From Deltaproteobacteria bacterium (GTDB lineage: Bacteria; Desulfobacterota; Desulfomonilia; UBA1062): a stretch of 13,822 nucleotides of DNA. The stretch spans positions 1 through 13,822 of the forward strand of contig JALNWY010000072.1 in NCBI GenBank assembly GCA_023230665.1, in the 5' to 3' direction. The translations under genes were made by a program, and so were the position numbers. Below are positions 1-6,507 of the stretch, one piece after another. Position 1 is the first letter of the stretch. Every line of letters begins with the position of its first letter. The notes under the pieces are model-generated. The model searched no databases and had not been told where the DNA came from. It saw only the letters and a program-made list of their open reading frames with translations.

Positions 1-1763
1 CCCTTGAGGAGTTCGCCGAGGTTGGTGCCGACCTTCTCGGAGGCCTTCTCGTGGCTTGCCGTGACCTTTTTGTCCTGGGCTTCTTCCAGAGACTTGATGG
101 ACAGACCGATCTTCTTGTTCTCCGGGCTCAGGCGCAGCACCATGACCTCGACCTCCTGGCCCACGGAGAGGACTGAAGAGAGATTTTCTATCTTGTTGCT
201 GCTCACCTCGGAGATGTGGATCATCCCCTCCACCCCTTCGCGGATCTCTACGAATGCGCCAAAATCCGTCAGGGAGGTGATCTTGCCGGTGATCACCGAA
301 CCCACCGGGTGTTCGTTGGCCACCTGGGTCCAGGGATCGGGGCTCAGCTGCTTGACGCCGAGCGAGAACTTCTCGTTTTCCGGGTCCACGGTGAGCACCT
401 TGGCCTGAACCACGTCGCCCTTCTTATAGAGCTCGCGGGGATTCTTCACCTTGGGGTCCCAGGTCAGATCGGATACGTGGACGAGCCCGTCGATGTCGAT
501 GTTTTCGTCCACACTGACAAACAGGCCGAAGTCTGTCACATTCTTCACCGTGGCATCCACTACGGTCCCCGGAGGATAGTACTCGTAGAGGAGATCCCAG
601 GGATTCGGCGAGGCCTGCTTGAGACCCAGCGAGATCCTCCGGCTCTCCTGGTCGACGCCGAGAACCACCACGTCCACTTTCTGGTCTTCTTCGAGGATGG
701 TCGAAGGGTGCCGCATTCTCTTGGTCCAGAACATCTCGGAGATGTGAACCAGACCCTCGACACCCTCTTCGATCTCCACGAATGCGCCGTAATTCGTGAT
801 GGACGTCACCTTGCCGGAGACCTTCTTCCCGATGGGATAGCGGTATTCGAGCCCCTCCCACGGGTCTGGCGTGAGCTGCTTGGTGCCCAACGAGATCTTC
901 TCTGTCTCCGGATCGAACTCAATGACTTTGACCTTGATCACATCACCCGGTGACACCTTGTCTTTGGGGTCCTTGAGTTTGCCCCAGGACATGTCGGTGA
1001 TGTGGAGCAGGCCGTCGATCCCGCCGATATCCACAAATGCCCCGTAGGCCATGATGTTCTTGACCGTGCCTTCGACCACGTCACCTTTTGACAGGGTGGC
1101 TACAAGCTTCTTCTTTTTCTCTTCCCGCTCGCGCTCCAGCACTTCGCGGTGGCTGACCACCACGTTGTTCTTTTTCCGGTTGAACTTGATGACTGAGACC
1201 TCGATGGTCTCGCCCACCATCTTTTCCAGCTCTGCCTCGGAAACCGGACTGAGCGTGGCCTGCGAGGTGGGAAGGAATGCGGGCACACCGATATCCACGG
1301 TGAGACCGCCCTTGATCCGCTCGATCACCTTGCCTTCAAGGGTTTCGTTTTCCTGATAGGCCTTGACGATATCGTCCCAGACCTTGATCCGCTGGGCCTT
1401 TTCTTTGCTGAGCCGGATGAACCCCTTGACGTTGTTGATGCTCTCGACGAGCACCTCGACCTCGTCGCCAACGGAAACGGTGATGGCCCCGTTCTCATCG
1501 ATAAACTCGCGGATCGGAGCCTGCCCTTCCATCTTCCTCCCGATATCGATCATGATATAGTCAGTTCCCACCTGTACAACCGTCCCGGTGACTACCGAGC
1601 CGGTGGAAACACGTTTGTCGATGGTTTCTTCATAGAGAGCTTCCAACTCCAGGTTCTGATCGAATTCTCCTGATTCCTCCTGAGTGCTCGTGCTCTCTGT
1701 CATTTCCTCCTTGATCTCTTCTACTTCTTTTTGATCTGTTTTGGTTTCTTCGAGACTGTACAT
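1..1763 (-). CDS. rpsA: 30S ribosomal protein S1 (3' end cut by window edge)
   Basis: RNA-binding protein of the small ribosomal subunit that helps recruit mRNA. About 587 residues are visible, and the frame is still open at the left edge (last residues GELLK). E. coli S1 is 557 aa, so only a few residues should be missing. An acidic N-terminal extension of about 50 residues is followed by six S1/OB-fold repeats at roughly 52-120, 140-206, 224-297, 309-384, 396-473 and 485-557. Repeats 3-6 carry the classic signatures: YGAFVDI/DFGAFVEI, then GLLHITDMSW or GLVHISEMFW, then ISLGLKQ-type ends. Repeats 1 and 2 are the more diverged ribosome-docking pair, as is usual. The start is the ATG at 1763, with a G-rich Shine-Dalgarno (AGGGGG) about ten bases upstream and a promoter further up. 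An internal ATG at residue 21 also follows AAGGAGG, but too closely to be preferred. The minus-strand gene upstream (1976-2401) is separated by about 210 bases. Confidence 0.97.
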   Translation of the reverse strand, partial: MYSLEETKTDQKEVEEIKEEMTESTSTQEESGEFDQNLELEALYEETIDKRVSTGSVVTGTVVQVGTDYIMIDIGRKMEGQAPIREFIDENGAITVSVGDEVEVLVESINNVKGFIRLSKEKAQRIKVWDDIVKAYQENETLEGKVIERIKGGLTVDIGVPAFLPTSQATLSPVSEAELEKMVGETIEVSVIKFNRKKNNVVVSHREVLEREREEKKKKLVATLSKGDVVEGTVKNIMAYGAFVDIGGIDGLLHITDMSWGKLKDPKDKVSPGDVIKVKVIEFDPETEKISLGTKQLTPDPWEGLEYRYPIGKKVSGKVTSITNYGAFVEIEEGVEGLVHISEMFWTKRMRHPSTILEEDQKVDVVVLGVDQESRRISLGLKQASPNPWDLLYEYYPPGTVVDATVKNVTDFGLFVSVDENIDIDGLVHVSDLTWDPKVKNPRELYKKGDVVQAKVLTVDPENEKFSLGVKQLSPDPWTQVANEHPVGSVITGKITSLTDFGAFVEIREGVEGMIHISEVSSNKIENLSSVLSVGQEVEVMVLRLSPENKKIGLSIKSLEEAQDKKVTASHEKASEKVGTNLGELLK

Positions 1764-1812
1764 CGTTACTAACCCCCTGTCCGTCGTTCCTTATTCCTCG
1801 ATAAGTTGGCAT

Positions 1813-1841
1813 CCTATACAATATAGATATGCAAAAGACAA
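1813..1841 (-). promoter_or_regulatory. Probable sigma70 promoter of rpsA
   Basis: Read on the minus strand: TTGTCT (1841-1836), a 17-base spacer, then TATAGG (1818-1813). The start point would fall near 1806, giving a leader of roughly 40 bases to the rpsA ATG. Both hexamers are close to consensus and the spacing is ideal. This is pattern matching only. The rest of the 1764-1975 gap shows no clear terminator for the upstream gene and no recognisable leader structure. Confidence 0.55.
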
Positions 1842-1975
1842 GCCTTTAATCGGACCTTCCGGGCAGATCGGCGGCAATAAAAGCATAAGATGCGTCTTTA
1901 CAGGGGAATCGGTTCCGGTGCCGAGCCCCCTTTTGTACGACCCCGCCTTTGTCGGGCTGCGGGCAGGGAAAATTC

Positions 1976-2401
1976 CTAATCGAGCGGGTTCTTTTTTTTC
2001 TGCTGGCTGGAGGGATCTTTCAGCGCCTTTTCCAGATCGCTGAAAACCCGTTTCCTGTCCCTGCCCTCCCGCAGCGACTGCTCGATCTCCCTGAGCCTCG
2101 AATCCCGGCGGCTTTGAAACCGGGCTATCTCATCGGCCATTTCCGGCGCCTGCTCGTGACGGGGCAGGGCTTCGATCCTGGTATGGTCCCCGAGCCCATA
2201 GCGGCACTCTGCGCCCGATACCACCGCAGTGACGATCTTCTCGTCGCAGAGCTTGCGCGCCATCAGGGACAGCTCTTCTTCCGACACCTTCAGGATCTGG
2301 GCCAGCCCCCCCAGGGTTGGGGGCCTGCCGTGGAGATGTTCGTGTACGCGTATCCCGGCGACAAAAACATGAGCTCCTTCATAGAGGTCCTTGAGCATCA
2401 T
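1976..2401 (-). CDS. Hypothetical protein with probable winged-helix N-terminal half
   Basis: A 141-residue soluble protein of unknown function with no signal peptide or membrane segment. Residues about 22-78 read like a winged helix: PPTLGGLAQIL then VSEEELSLMARKL then a hydrophobic beta region (IVTAVVSG) and YGLGDHTRIEAL. This matches the order helix, helix, recognition helix, wing. Residues 85-128 are highly charged and helical (Arg/Glu-rich), and the tail is lysine-rich (SSQQKKKNPLD). Small proteins of this style occur as hypotheticals in Deltaproteobacteria, from general familiarity; no named family is claimed. The start is ambiguous between two tandem ATGs (2401 and 2398), and neither has a clear Shine-Dalgarno. 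It is divergent from the LysM gene and lies upstream of rpsA on the same strand. It could be a DNA-binding regulator or a protein-protein adaptor. Confidence 0.75.
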   Translation of the reverse strand: MMLKDLYEGAHVFVAGIRVHEHLHGRPPTLGGLAQILKVSEEELSLMARKLCDEKIVTAVVSGAECRYGLGDHTRIEALPRHEQAPEMADEIARFQSRRDSRLREIEQSLREGRDRKRVFSDLEKALKDPSSQQKKKNPLD

Positions 2402-2409
2402 GGGTTCTC

Positions 2410-2439
2410 TCTATAAGAAAGAGCTGATCGATGCAACAA
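2410..2439 (-). promoter_or_regulatory. Possible promoter directly abutting the winged-helix gene
   Basis: On the minus strand TTGTTG (2439-2434), an 18-base spacer, and TATAGA (2415-2410). Only 8 bases separate the -10-like hexamer from the first ATG, so a transcript from here would have almost no leader. The -35 matches consensus at only three positions, so this is tentative. Confidence 0.3.
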
Positions 2440-2512
2440 TGATTCAAGAATACCTTCTCAGACGCCGATATATTCCCCAAACACTGCCGCCTTAAAAAAA
2501 GGAGGAAACGAT

Positions 2513-3490
2513 TTGAAACGGACAGCCTCTCTCTTTATCGGCATTCTCGCTCTATTCCTTGCCGCCGCGCCCCTGTGGGCAGACGATACCGTTCACACCG
2601 TGAAAAAAGGGGATACCCTGTGGGACATCACCAGCCAGTACCTTCAGACCCCCTGGCAATGGCCCGTGGTCTGGGCGAACAATCAGGACATCACCAACCC
2701 CCACCTGATCTATCCCAACGACAAAGTGGTCATCTCGAAAAAAGACGGCAAAACCGTTATTACCATCATCCCGGCCCGGCAGCCCGAGCCCGCGGTCTAC
2801 ACCCCTGAGGAGATCGCGCAGGAAGAAGAAAAATCCATCGTGATCTCACCACGGTACTCGGCATATATCTACAGCCCGAACATACTCACCGGCTCGGGCC
2901 AGGTGACGAAGAAACTGGAGATCGGGGACCTGGCGACAAAAAATGAACGAATCTTCATCACGTCTTCTTCGGGCCTGACCCTGCACCGGGGGGTCACAAT
3001 CGTATCGAAGGCGGCCGAGATCACGGACCTGGGCGGGAAGACAGCGGGTTACCTCTACAAGACCATCGCCTTCGCCATGGTGGAGGATGCCATGGAGGAT
3101 ATCTACAAGGCCAAGGTGGAATACTCCAACCAGGAAATCCGTTCGGGAGACATCATTTTCGACGATCTGCAGAAACTGGAGCCACTCAAGCTGAAGATCA
3201 GCGAGCCGGCCCTGGAAAGCAGCGGCCGGGTGATCGATATCCACGGCGGGATCACGGGGAGCAGCTATCTCGACCTGATTTTCCTTGACCTCGGTAAGGC
3301 CGGCGGGGTCGATCAAGGCGCAATCCTCACCATTTATGAGGACGCATCGCCCGGAAAAGGCGCCGCGACCATGAGAGAATATCAGGGCATGGCCCTGGTG
3401 CTGCAGTCGCTTGACAAAAGCTGCATGGCCCTGATCATGGATTCCAGGGGACCCATACGGAAAAACCACCTTGCCGTAGGAATCGAATAG
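2513..3490 (+). CDS. Secreted LysM-domain peptidoglycan-binding protein
   Basis: A 325-residue envelope protein. It starts at TTG (2513) and not ATG: a perfect AGGAGG at 2500-2505 lies 7 bases upstream, and the first residues then form a classic Sec signal (MKRT, a hydrophobic core, cleavage after the Ala of LWA at residue 23). A single LysM domain follows at about 27-76 (HTVKKGDTLWDITSQYL, then NPHLIYPNDKVVI). LysM binds glycan chains containing N-acetylglucosamine. The long C-terminal part (about 105-325) has no motif I can name. It is rich in short beta segments (for example GRVIDIHGG, YLDLIFLDLGKAGGVDQGAILTI), as expected for a periplasmic beta domain. LysM proteins of this shape are common in Deltaproteobacteria, where their role is mostly uncharacterised. 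The gene is divergent from the winged-helix gene and ends in a strong terminator. The promoter is not clear in the 110-base gap; only an isolated TATATT at 2469-2474 is seen. Confidence 0.92.
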   Translation: MKRTASLFIGILALFLAAAPLWADDTVHTVKKGDTLWDITSQYLQTPWQWPVVWANNQDITNPHLIYPNDKVVISKKDGKTVITIIPARQPEPAVYTPEEIAQEEEKSIVISPRYSAYIYSPNILTGSGQVTKKLEIGDLATKNERIFITSSSGLTLHRGVTIVSKAAEITDLGGKTAGYLYKTIAFAMVEDAMEDIYKAKVEYSNQEIRSGDIIFDDLQKLEPLKLKISEPALESSGRVIDIHGGITGSSYLDLIFLDLGKAGGVDQGAILTIYEDASPGKGAATMREYQGMALVLQSLDKSCMALIMDSRGPIRKNHLAVGIE

Positions 3491-3505
3491 CGAAAACCGC
3501 ATGCC

Positions 3506-3542
3506 CTTATAAAGGCGCCGCTGCCTAGCGGCCCTTTATAAG
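3506..3542. terminator. Bidirectional intrinsic terminator between convergent genes
   Basis: A near-perfect long hairpin: outer arms CTTATAAAGG (3506-3515) and CCTTTATAAG (3533-3542), one bulged C, inner arms GCCGCT (3517-3522) and AGCGGC (3527-3532), loop GCCT. The A-rich and T-rich stretches flanking the GC core serve as U-tract on either strand. That fits its position between the LysM gene (ends 3490, plus) and the PilZ gene (ends 3549, minus). Confidence 0.85.
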
Positions 3543-3548
3543 CGCGGT

Positions 3549-3860
3549 CTAAAAAGGAATCCCCTGATAGGAAAGCAGCATGTCCAGGCCTTTATCGTCC
3601 GACCGGGTGAACTTCACCGCCATGCCCGACCGGTCCTTCCTGACGATATGCCCCTGCACCCAGATGATTTTCCCGAATTCCTCGACATCGATGCTGGCAA
3701 GAAGGTAGCCGTCGGTGGCGCCTGGAGGCGCGCCGGTGAGGATGAACATCCCTCCCCTGCTGATGTTGCTCACCGCGCCCAGCTTATAGGCTGAGCCGTC
3801 ATCGCGGTAAGCCACCTTCATGTTCACCCTGCTTCTCTTGTGCACCCGCTGTTCTTCCAT
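3549..3860 (-). CDS. Single-domain PilZ protein (cyclic-di-GMP reader)
   Basis: A 103-residue protein made of one PilZ domain, the commonest bacterial receptor fold for cyclic-di-GMP. Both ligand-binding signatures are intact: RxxxR as R5-VHK-R9 near the N-terminus, and (D/N)xSxxG as N32-I-S34-RG-G37. The remaining beta-barrel strands are recognisable (GGMFIL, GKIIWVQGHIVRK, GMAVKF). No output domain is fused, so it probably acts by binding a partner protein; the partner is not evident. The start is the ATG at 3860, with only a weak, distant Shine-Dalgarno (AGGCGG about 10 bases upstream). It has its own strong promoter at 3957-3929 and a leader of roughly 60 bases carrying a hairpin (3882-3900). 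It shares a terminator with the LysM gene. Confidence 0.93.
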   Translation of the reverse strand: MEEQRVHKRSRVNMKVAYRDDGSAYKLGAVSNISRGGMFILTGAPPGATDGYLLASIDVEEFGKIIWVQGHIVRKDRSGMAVKFTRSDDKGLDMLLSYQGIPF

Positions 3861-3881
3861 GAGTTCGATGCCGCCTGTCCG

Positions 3882-3900
3882 CCGGGAAAAACCCTCCCGG
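3882..3900 (-). other. Hairpin in the PilZ gene 5' leader
   Basis: Perfect 6-bp stem CCGGGA/TCCCGG with a 7-base loop, between the predicted start point (about 3922) and the PilZ ATG (3860). It could affect mRNA stability or translation. It does not resemble any cyclic-di-GMP riboswitch I can recognise. Confidence 0.45.
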
Positions 3901-3928
3901 AGAGGAAGTATTTTTGCGAAACCTCCAT

Positions 3929-3957
3929 ATTATAATGGAAAAGACCACCGGGTTCAA
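3929..3957 (-). promoter_or_regulatory. Strong sigma70 promoter of the PilZ gene
   Basis: On the minus strand: TTGAAC (3957-3952), exactly 17 bases, then a perfect TATAAT (3934-3929). It points at the PilZ gene with a leader of about 60 bases. This is the best promoter match in the window. Confidence 0.7.
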
Positions 3958-4030
3958 GCATCCCGACATGCGGCCCCGGCGTGAATAGGCGAATATGACC
4001 ATGCACGCGCATAGTGCGCCCTTCTGCCCC

Positions 4031-4062
4031 GCATGAAATGCCCATCCGGCATGAAACCGGAT
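4031..4062. repeat. Paired GCATGAAA direct repeats overlapping an inverted repeat
   Basis: GCATGAAA occurs at 4031-4038 and again at 4049-4056, 18 bases apart start to start. The second copy sits in the loop of a perfect 6-bp inverted repeat, ATCCGG (4044-4049) and CCGGAT (4057-4062). A further hairpin, GCGCA-TAG-TGCGC, lies at 4007-4019. The cluster is about 50 bases upstream of the hpt -35 box and about 75 bases beyond the PilZ -35, so it could be an operator. No known regulator site is recognised. Confidence 0.4.
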
Positions 4063-4110
4063 AACCCGATGATTATGTTGCAAATTAATCCCATATTTCC
4101 GAACACTGCG

Positions 4111-4140
4111 TTGACACCTCCCGCACAAGTGAGATATAGG
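4111..4140 (+). promoter_or_regulatory. Probable sigma70 promoter of hpt
   Basis: A perfect TTGACA at 4111-4116, an 18-base spacer, and TATAGG at 4135-4140. Only 8 bases separate the -10 from the hpt ATG, so the transcript would be leaderless or nearly so. The AGGG that could act as a Shine-Dalgarno overlaps the end of the -10 box. Confidence 0.5.
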
Positions 4141-4148
4141 GATATTTC

Positions 4149-4679
4149 ATGAAGATCCTATTCACGAACAGGCAGATAGCGCAGAGGGTTGAGGAGCTGG
4201 GGAAAGAGATAACCAGCGACTACCAGGGAAGCGAACTGCTCGTAATAGGTGTTCTCAAGGGGGGGTTCATCTTCGTATCCGATCTTGTCCGGCACCTGGA
4301 TCTTCCCGTCAGGGTGGAATTCGTCCGGCTGTCCAGCTACGGCTGCTCGGACAGCCCTCAGTGCGAGGTCAAGATCTCCGACGATACGGGAGACATCATG
4401 AAAGGCAAGCATATCCTGATCGTGGATGACATCATGGACACGGGGAAAAGCATTGTTGCCTTCAAAAAACATCTGGAATCAAAGGGGCCTGCCTCGGTAA
4501 AAATCTGTACCATGATCAACAAGAAGGTCCGGAGGACCCAGGACGTTGAACCGGACTATTATGGGTTCACCATAACCGATGGGTTTATTGTCGGTTATGG
4601 ATTGGATTTTGCCGAAGACTACAGAGCACTTCCGGAGATATGCGTGCTCGAGCCAAGCGACAGGAGGGATGCCCCTTGA
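4149..4679 (+). CDS. hpt: Hypoxanthine (guanine) phosphoribosyltransferase
   Basis: Purine salvage enzyme of the cytoplasm. It transfers phosphoribose from PRPP to hypoxanthine or guanine, giving IMP or GMP. Its 176 residues match the usual bacterial length. Diagnostic segments in order: the LKGGFIF loop (36-42, PRPP/pyrophosphate contact), RLSSYG (60-65, start of the flexible catalytic loop), the PRPP-binding motif ILIVDDIMDTGKS (89-101, paired acidic residues D93/D94), and FIVGYGLDFAEDYRALPEI (purine recognition and metal-binding end). All expected residues are present. Starts at ATG 4149. The stop (TGA, 4677-4679) overlaps the TTG start of the next gene, implying translational coupling with the zinc-ribbon protein. 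Confidence 0.96.
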   Translation: MKILFTNRQIAQRVEELGKEITSDYQGSELLVIGVLKGGFIFVSDLVRHLDLPVRVEFVRLSSYGCSDSPQCEVKISDDTGDIMKGKHILIVDDIMDTGKSIVAFKKHLESKGPASVKICTMINKKVRRTQDVEPDYYGFTITDGFIVGYGLDFAEDYRALPEICVLEPSDRRDAP

Positions 4680-5593
4680 CAGTTGTCCAATGCCCCGGAT
4701 GCAACAGCAAGTTCAGGATAGACCCCAAGGCCCTGCAGAAAAAACCTGTAAAGATGCGCTGCAGCGTATGCTCCCTTGTGTTTTCCCACGGCCCGGCCGA
4801 CGGTTCCGTCATGGAGCAGGACTTTGACAGCATCATAGGAACCCAGGACGGCCAGCTGGAGGAAAGCTTCTCTCAGTCTTCTCTGGAAGGTCTCGCCAGG
4901 GGAATAACCGAAAGCGCGGGGCCGCCCGAGCCCGGCGCAGAGGAGTCGCCTGAAGCATCGATCGAGGTCGAGCCTGAATCCGTGATCCGTGAGATCGACT
5001 CCATCCTCGGATCCGGAAACGAGGTCGCGGGCGAAGACGATGGTGAGCCGAAAAAGCTCTCCCATGAGCGCTCTGTTCTGAAAATGATCGTGTCAGTGGT
5101 GCTCATTGTCCTGGTATTTCTCGGGATCTGCCTATGGATCATGAAAGACAGTCTCATTCCTTTGTTCCAGCAAGATGCCGGGGAGCAGAGCCGGGCGGTT
5201 CTCGAAAGGGGGCCGTTCTTCTCCATACCGGAAGAGACTGTCACCTACGAACTGCTCTCCAACAACAGCGAGGGCGCGGTTCTGGTGGTCAAGGGCGTCA
5301 TCAGGAAGCTCACGTCCAAGCCGCTCAAATCAGTGCTGGTCCAGGCGAGGGTATACGACAGGAGCAACAACCTCATTGAAAATCGGAACGCCTATGCCGG
5401 GATCATCCCCGAGTCCGGCGAATTCGTCCGGCAGAAGGGCTCCGATATCGAGACCTTGCTCTCCGCCGAGCCGAGAATGCTTGGCGCGCTTTCCACCTCT
5501 TCTGACATCCCCTTTGCCGTGGCCTTCTTCGGCAGACCTGCAAGAGAGGGTTTTTCATTCCAGGTGGAGGTGAAGGAATTCCACTGGAAATAA
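4676..5593 (+). CDS. Zinc-ribbon / DUF3426 single-pass membrane protein
   Basis: A 305-residue protein of unknown role. The start is set at TTG 4676: AGGAGG at 4662-4667 is 8 bases upstream, and the protein then begins right at the zinc ribbon. An ATG 36 bases further up gives an unlikely extension and lacks this spacing. Domain order: N-terminal zinc ribbon with CPGC (C6, C9) and CSVC (C29, C32), of the MJ0042 type; an acidic low-complexity linker (about 42-132, many Glu/Asp/Ser/Pro); one membrane helix (about 137-156, VSVVLIVLVFLGICLWI); and a C-terminal DUF3426-like beta domain (about 180-305, with VLVVKGVIRKLTSKPLKSV). The predicted topology is zinc ribbon in the cytoplasm and DUF3426 outside. 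This architecture is widespread in Proteobacteria, often without assigned function. It overlaps hpt by four bases. No clear terminator follows. Confidence 0.9.
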   Translation: MTVVQCPGCNSKFRIDPKALQKKPVKMRCSVCSLVFSHGPADGSVMEQDFDSIIGTQDGQLEESFSQSSLEGLARGITESAGPPEPGAEESPEASIEVEPESVIREIDSILGSGNEVAGEDDGEPKKLSHERSVLKMIVSVVLIVLVFLGICLWIMKDSLIPLFQQDAGEQSRAVLERGPFFSIPEETVTYELLSNNSEGAVLVVKGVIRKLTSKPLKSVLVQARVYDRSNNLIENRNAYAGIIPESGEFVRQKGSDIETLLSAEPRMLGALSTSSDIPFAVAFFGRPAREGFSFQVEVKEFHWK

Positions 5594-5889
5594 CGGCGGG
5601 GTGCTACCAGCGCGGCATCTCCCCTTTACGGCGATCAGCCGCATTCTCAAGACAAACCGTGATGCACCGAAAAACCTCCTTGGAAGGAGCGCTGCAGGGA
5701 AAATCATTCTCCGGCAAAACCCTCTTGGGCGAAAAAATTTTTTAAGGAACGTAACAAAAAACTTCCTCGCCCCTGGCACGAAAACCACTTCCCGCCTGGA
5801 GAAAACTCCGACCAGATCTCATCGTGTATCCCTGCCTGCTCCCGGGATTTGCATTCCCCTTATGGTTTATAGTAGTTAAAGGAGTTGTT
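5594..5889. other. Gene-poor stretch with A-tracts, no convincing gene
   Basis: About 300 bases between the DUF3426 gene and the ruvX operon. Open frames exist, but none has a good ribosome site or a protein-like composition. Visible elements are a short inverted repeat CTCCT/AGGAG (5676-5689), which read on the minus strand is followed by TTTTT (weak terminator), an A6T6 block (5732-5743), and several further A4-A6 runs (5670, 5700, 5716, 5757, 5781, 5802). These could bend DNA. The promoter of the downstream operon probably lies near 5845-5875 (TTGCAT, TTATAGT region), but no properly spaced pair is found. Confidence 0.5.
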
Positions 5890-6015
5890 ATGAGGCAGCC
5901 GATACGAACAGGGAGGATGCAGAAGAGAAGGCCACGGAATGGACCGATCGCGCGCAATGCCCTGTTGGAGATGGCCCCGCATCGCTTATCACTCTATGTA
6001 TGGGCTATTCCTTAA
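5890..6015 (+). CDS. Possible small basic protein (41 aa), doubtful
   Basis: ATG at 5890 is preceded by a strong Shine-Dalgarno AAAGGAG (5878-5884) at 5-base spacing, and the frame runs 41 codons. The product is very basic in its first half (MRQPIRTGRMQKRRPRNG) and ends VWAIP. No family is recognised. It lies 78 bases before ruvX on the same strand, so it could be a small gene or a leader ORF of that operon. The ribosome site is the only real support. Confidence 0.3.
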   Translation: MRQPIRTGRMQKRRPRNGPIARNALLEMAPHRLSLYVWAIP

Positions 6016-6093
6016 GGGACATGAGGACCTTCATATGATTCTCGGGCAGGCATCCGGAATCCGTCCGGAGCCCCCGCACAAGGTGGCGGAGAC

Positions 6094-6507
6094 ATGCGCA
6101 TCATGGGGATTGACTATGGGACGAGACGAATCGGGGTGGCCATCAGCGATCCTTCCCTCACCATGGCTCACCCCCTGGATACGGTTCAGGTAAAGGAGGA
6201 CGGGTCCCACATGGGGCTTATCGGAAAAATCGTGCGGGATTACGAGGTCGGAAAAGTCGTGGTGGGCCTGCCTGTCAACATGGATGGAAGTATGGGGGAA
6301 AGCGCCCGCAAGGTAATGAACTGGGCCGAGGCCCTGCAGAACTCTGTCGGAGTGCCGGTGGAACTCTGGGATGAAAGGCTCACCACGAGCGAGGCCCATG
6401 AATTCCTCATCCGGCTTGAGATAAAGGGGAGAAAGAGGAGGCGCATCATCGACAAGATAGCCGCGAGCATCATGCTCCAGGACTATCTGGAGGCGAAGCA
6501 GCCATGA
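6094..6507 (+). CDS. yqgF: RuvX/YqgF-family RNase H-fold nuclease
   Basis: A 137-residue member of the YqgF (RuvX) family, an RNase H-like fold proposed to act as a Holliday-junction resolvase and implicated in 16S rRNA 5'-end processing. Family hallmarks in order: GIDYGTRRIGVAISD (5-19, catalytic D7), VVVGLPVNMDG (56-65), DERLTTSEA (93-101, E94), and IIDKIAASIMLQDYL (118-132, D120). The acidic triad D7/E94/D120 is intact and the length is typical. Start ATG 6094 has AAGGTGG about 7 bases upstream; a second in-frame ATG lies three codons later. It is the first definite gene of the operon, and its TGA overlaps the mltG ATG (ATGA). Confidence 0.95.
   Translation: MRIMGIDYGTRRIGVAISDPSLTMAHPLDTVQVKEDGSHMGLIGKIVRDYEVGKVVVGLPVNMDGSMGESARKVMNWAEALQNSVGVPVELWDERLTTSEAHEFLIRLEIKGRKRRRIIDKIAASIMLQDYLEAKQP

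Noticed and set aside
216..953. Long plus-strand open frame (245 aa) opposite rpsA
   Set aside because: It is the antisense shadow of the S1 repeats. The minus-strand frame gives an unmistakable S1 protein, and the plus-strand product is repetitive only because S1 is.
3799..4128. 109-codon minus-strand frame across the PilZ leader
   Set aside because: It runs through the PilZ promoter and overlaps the PilZ gene out of frame, with no ribosome site.
5768..5790. TGGCACG resembling the -24 element of a sigma54 promoter
   Set aside because: The required GC of the -12 element at the right spacing is missing (CCACTT follows).
5601..5879. 92-codon plus-strand frame in the intergenic stretch
   Set aside because: No ribosome site, no hydrophobic pattern or domain, and it reads through A-tracts. 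It looks like chance.
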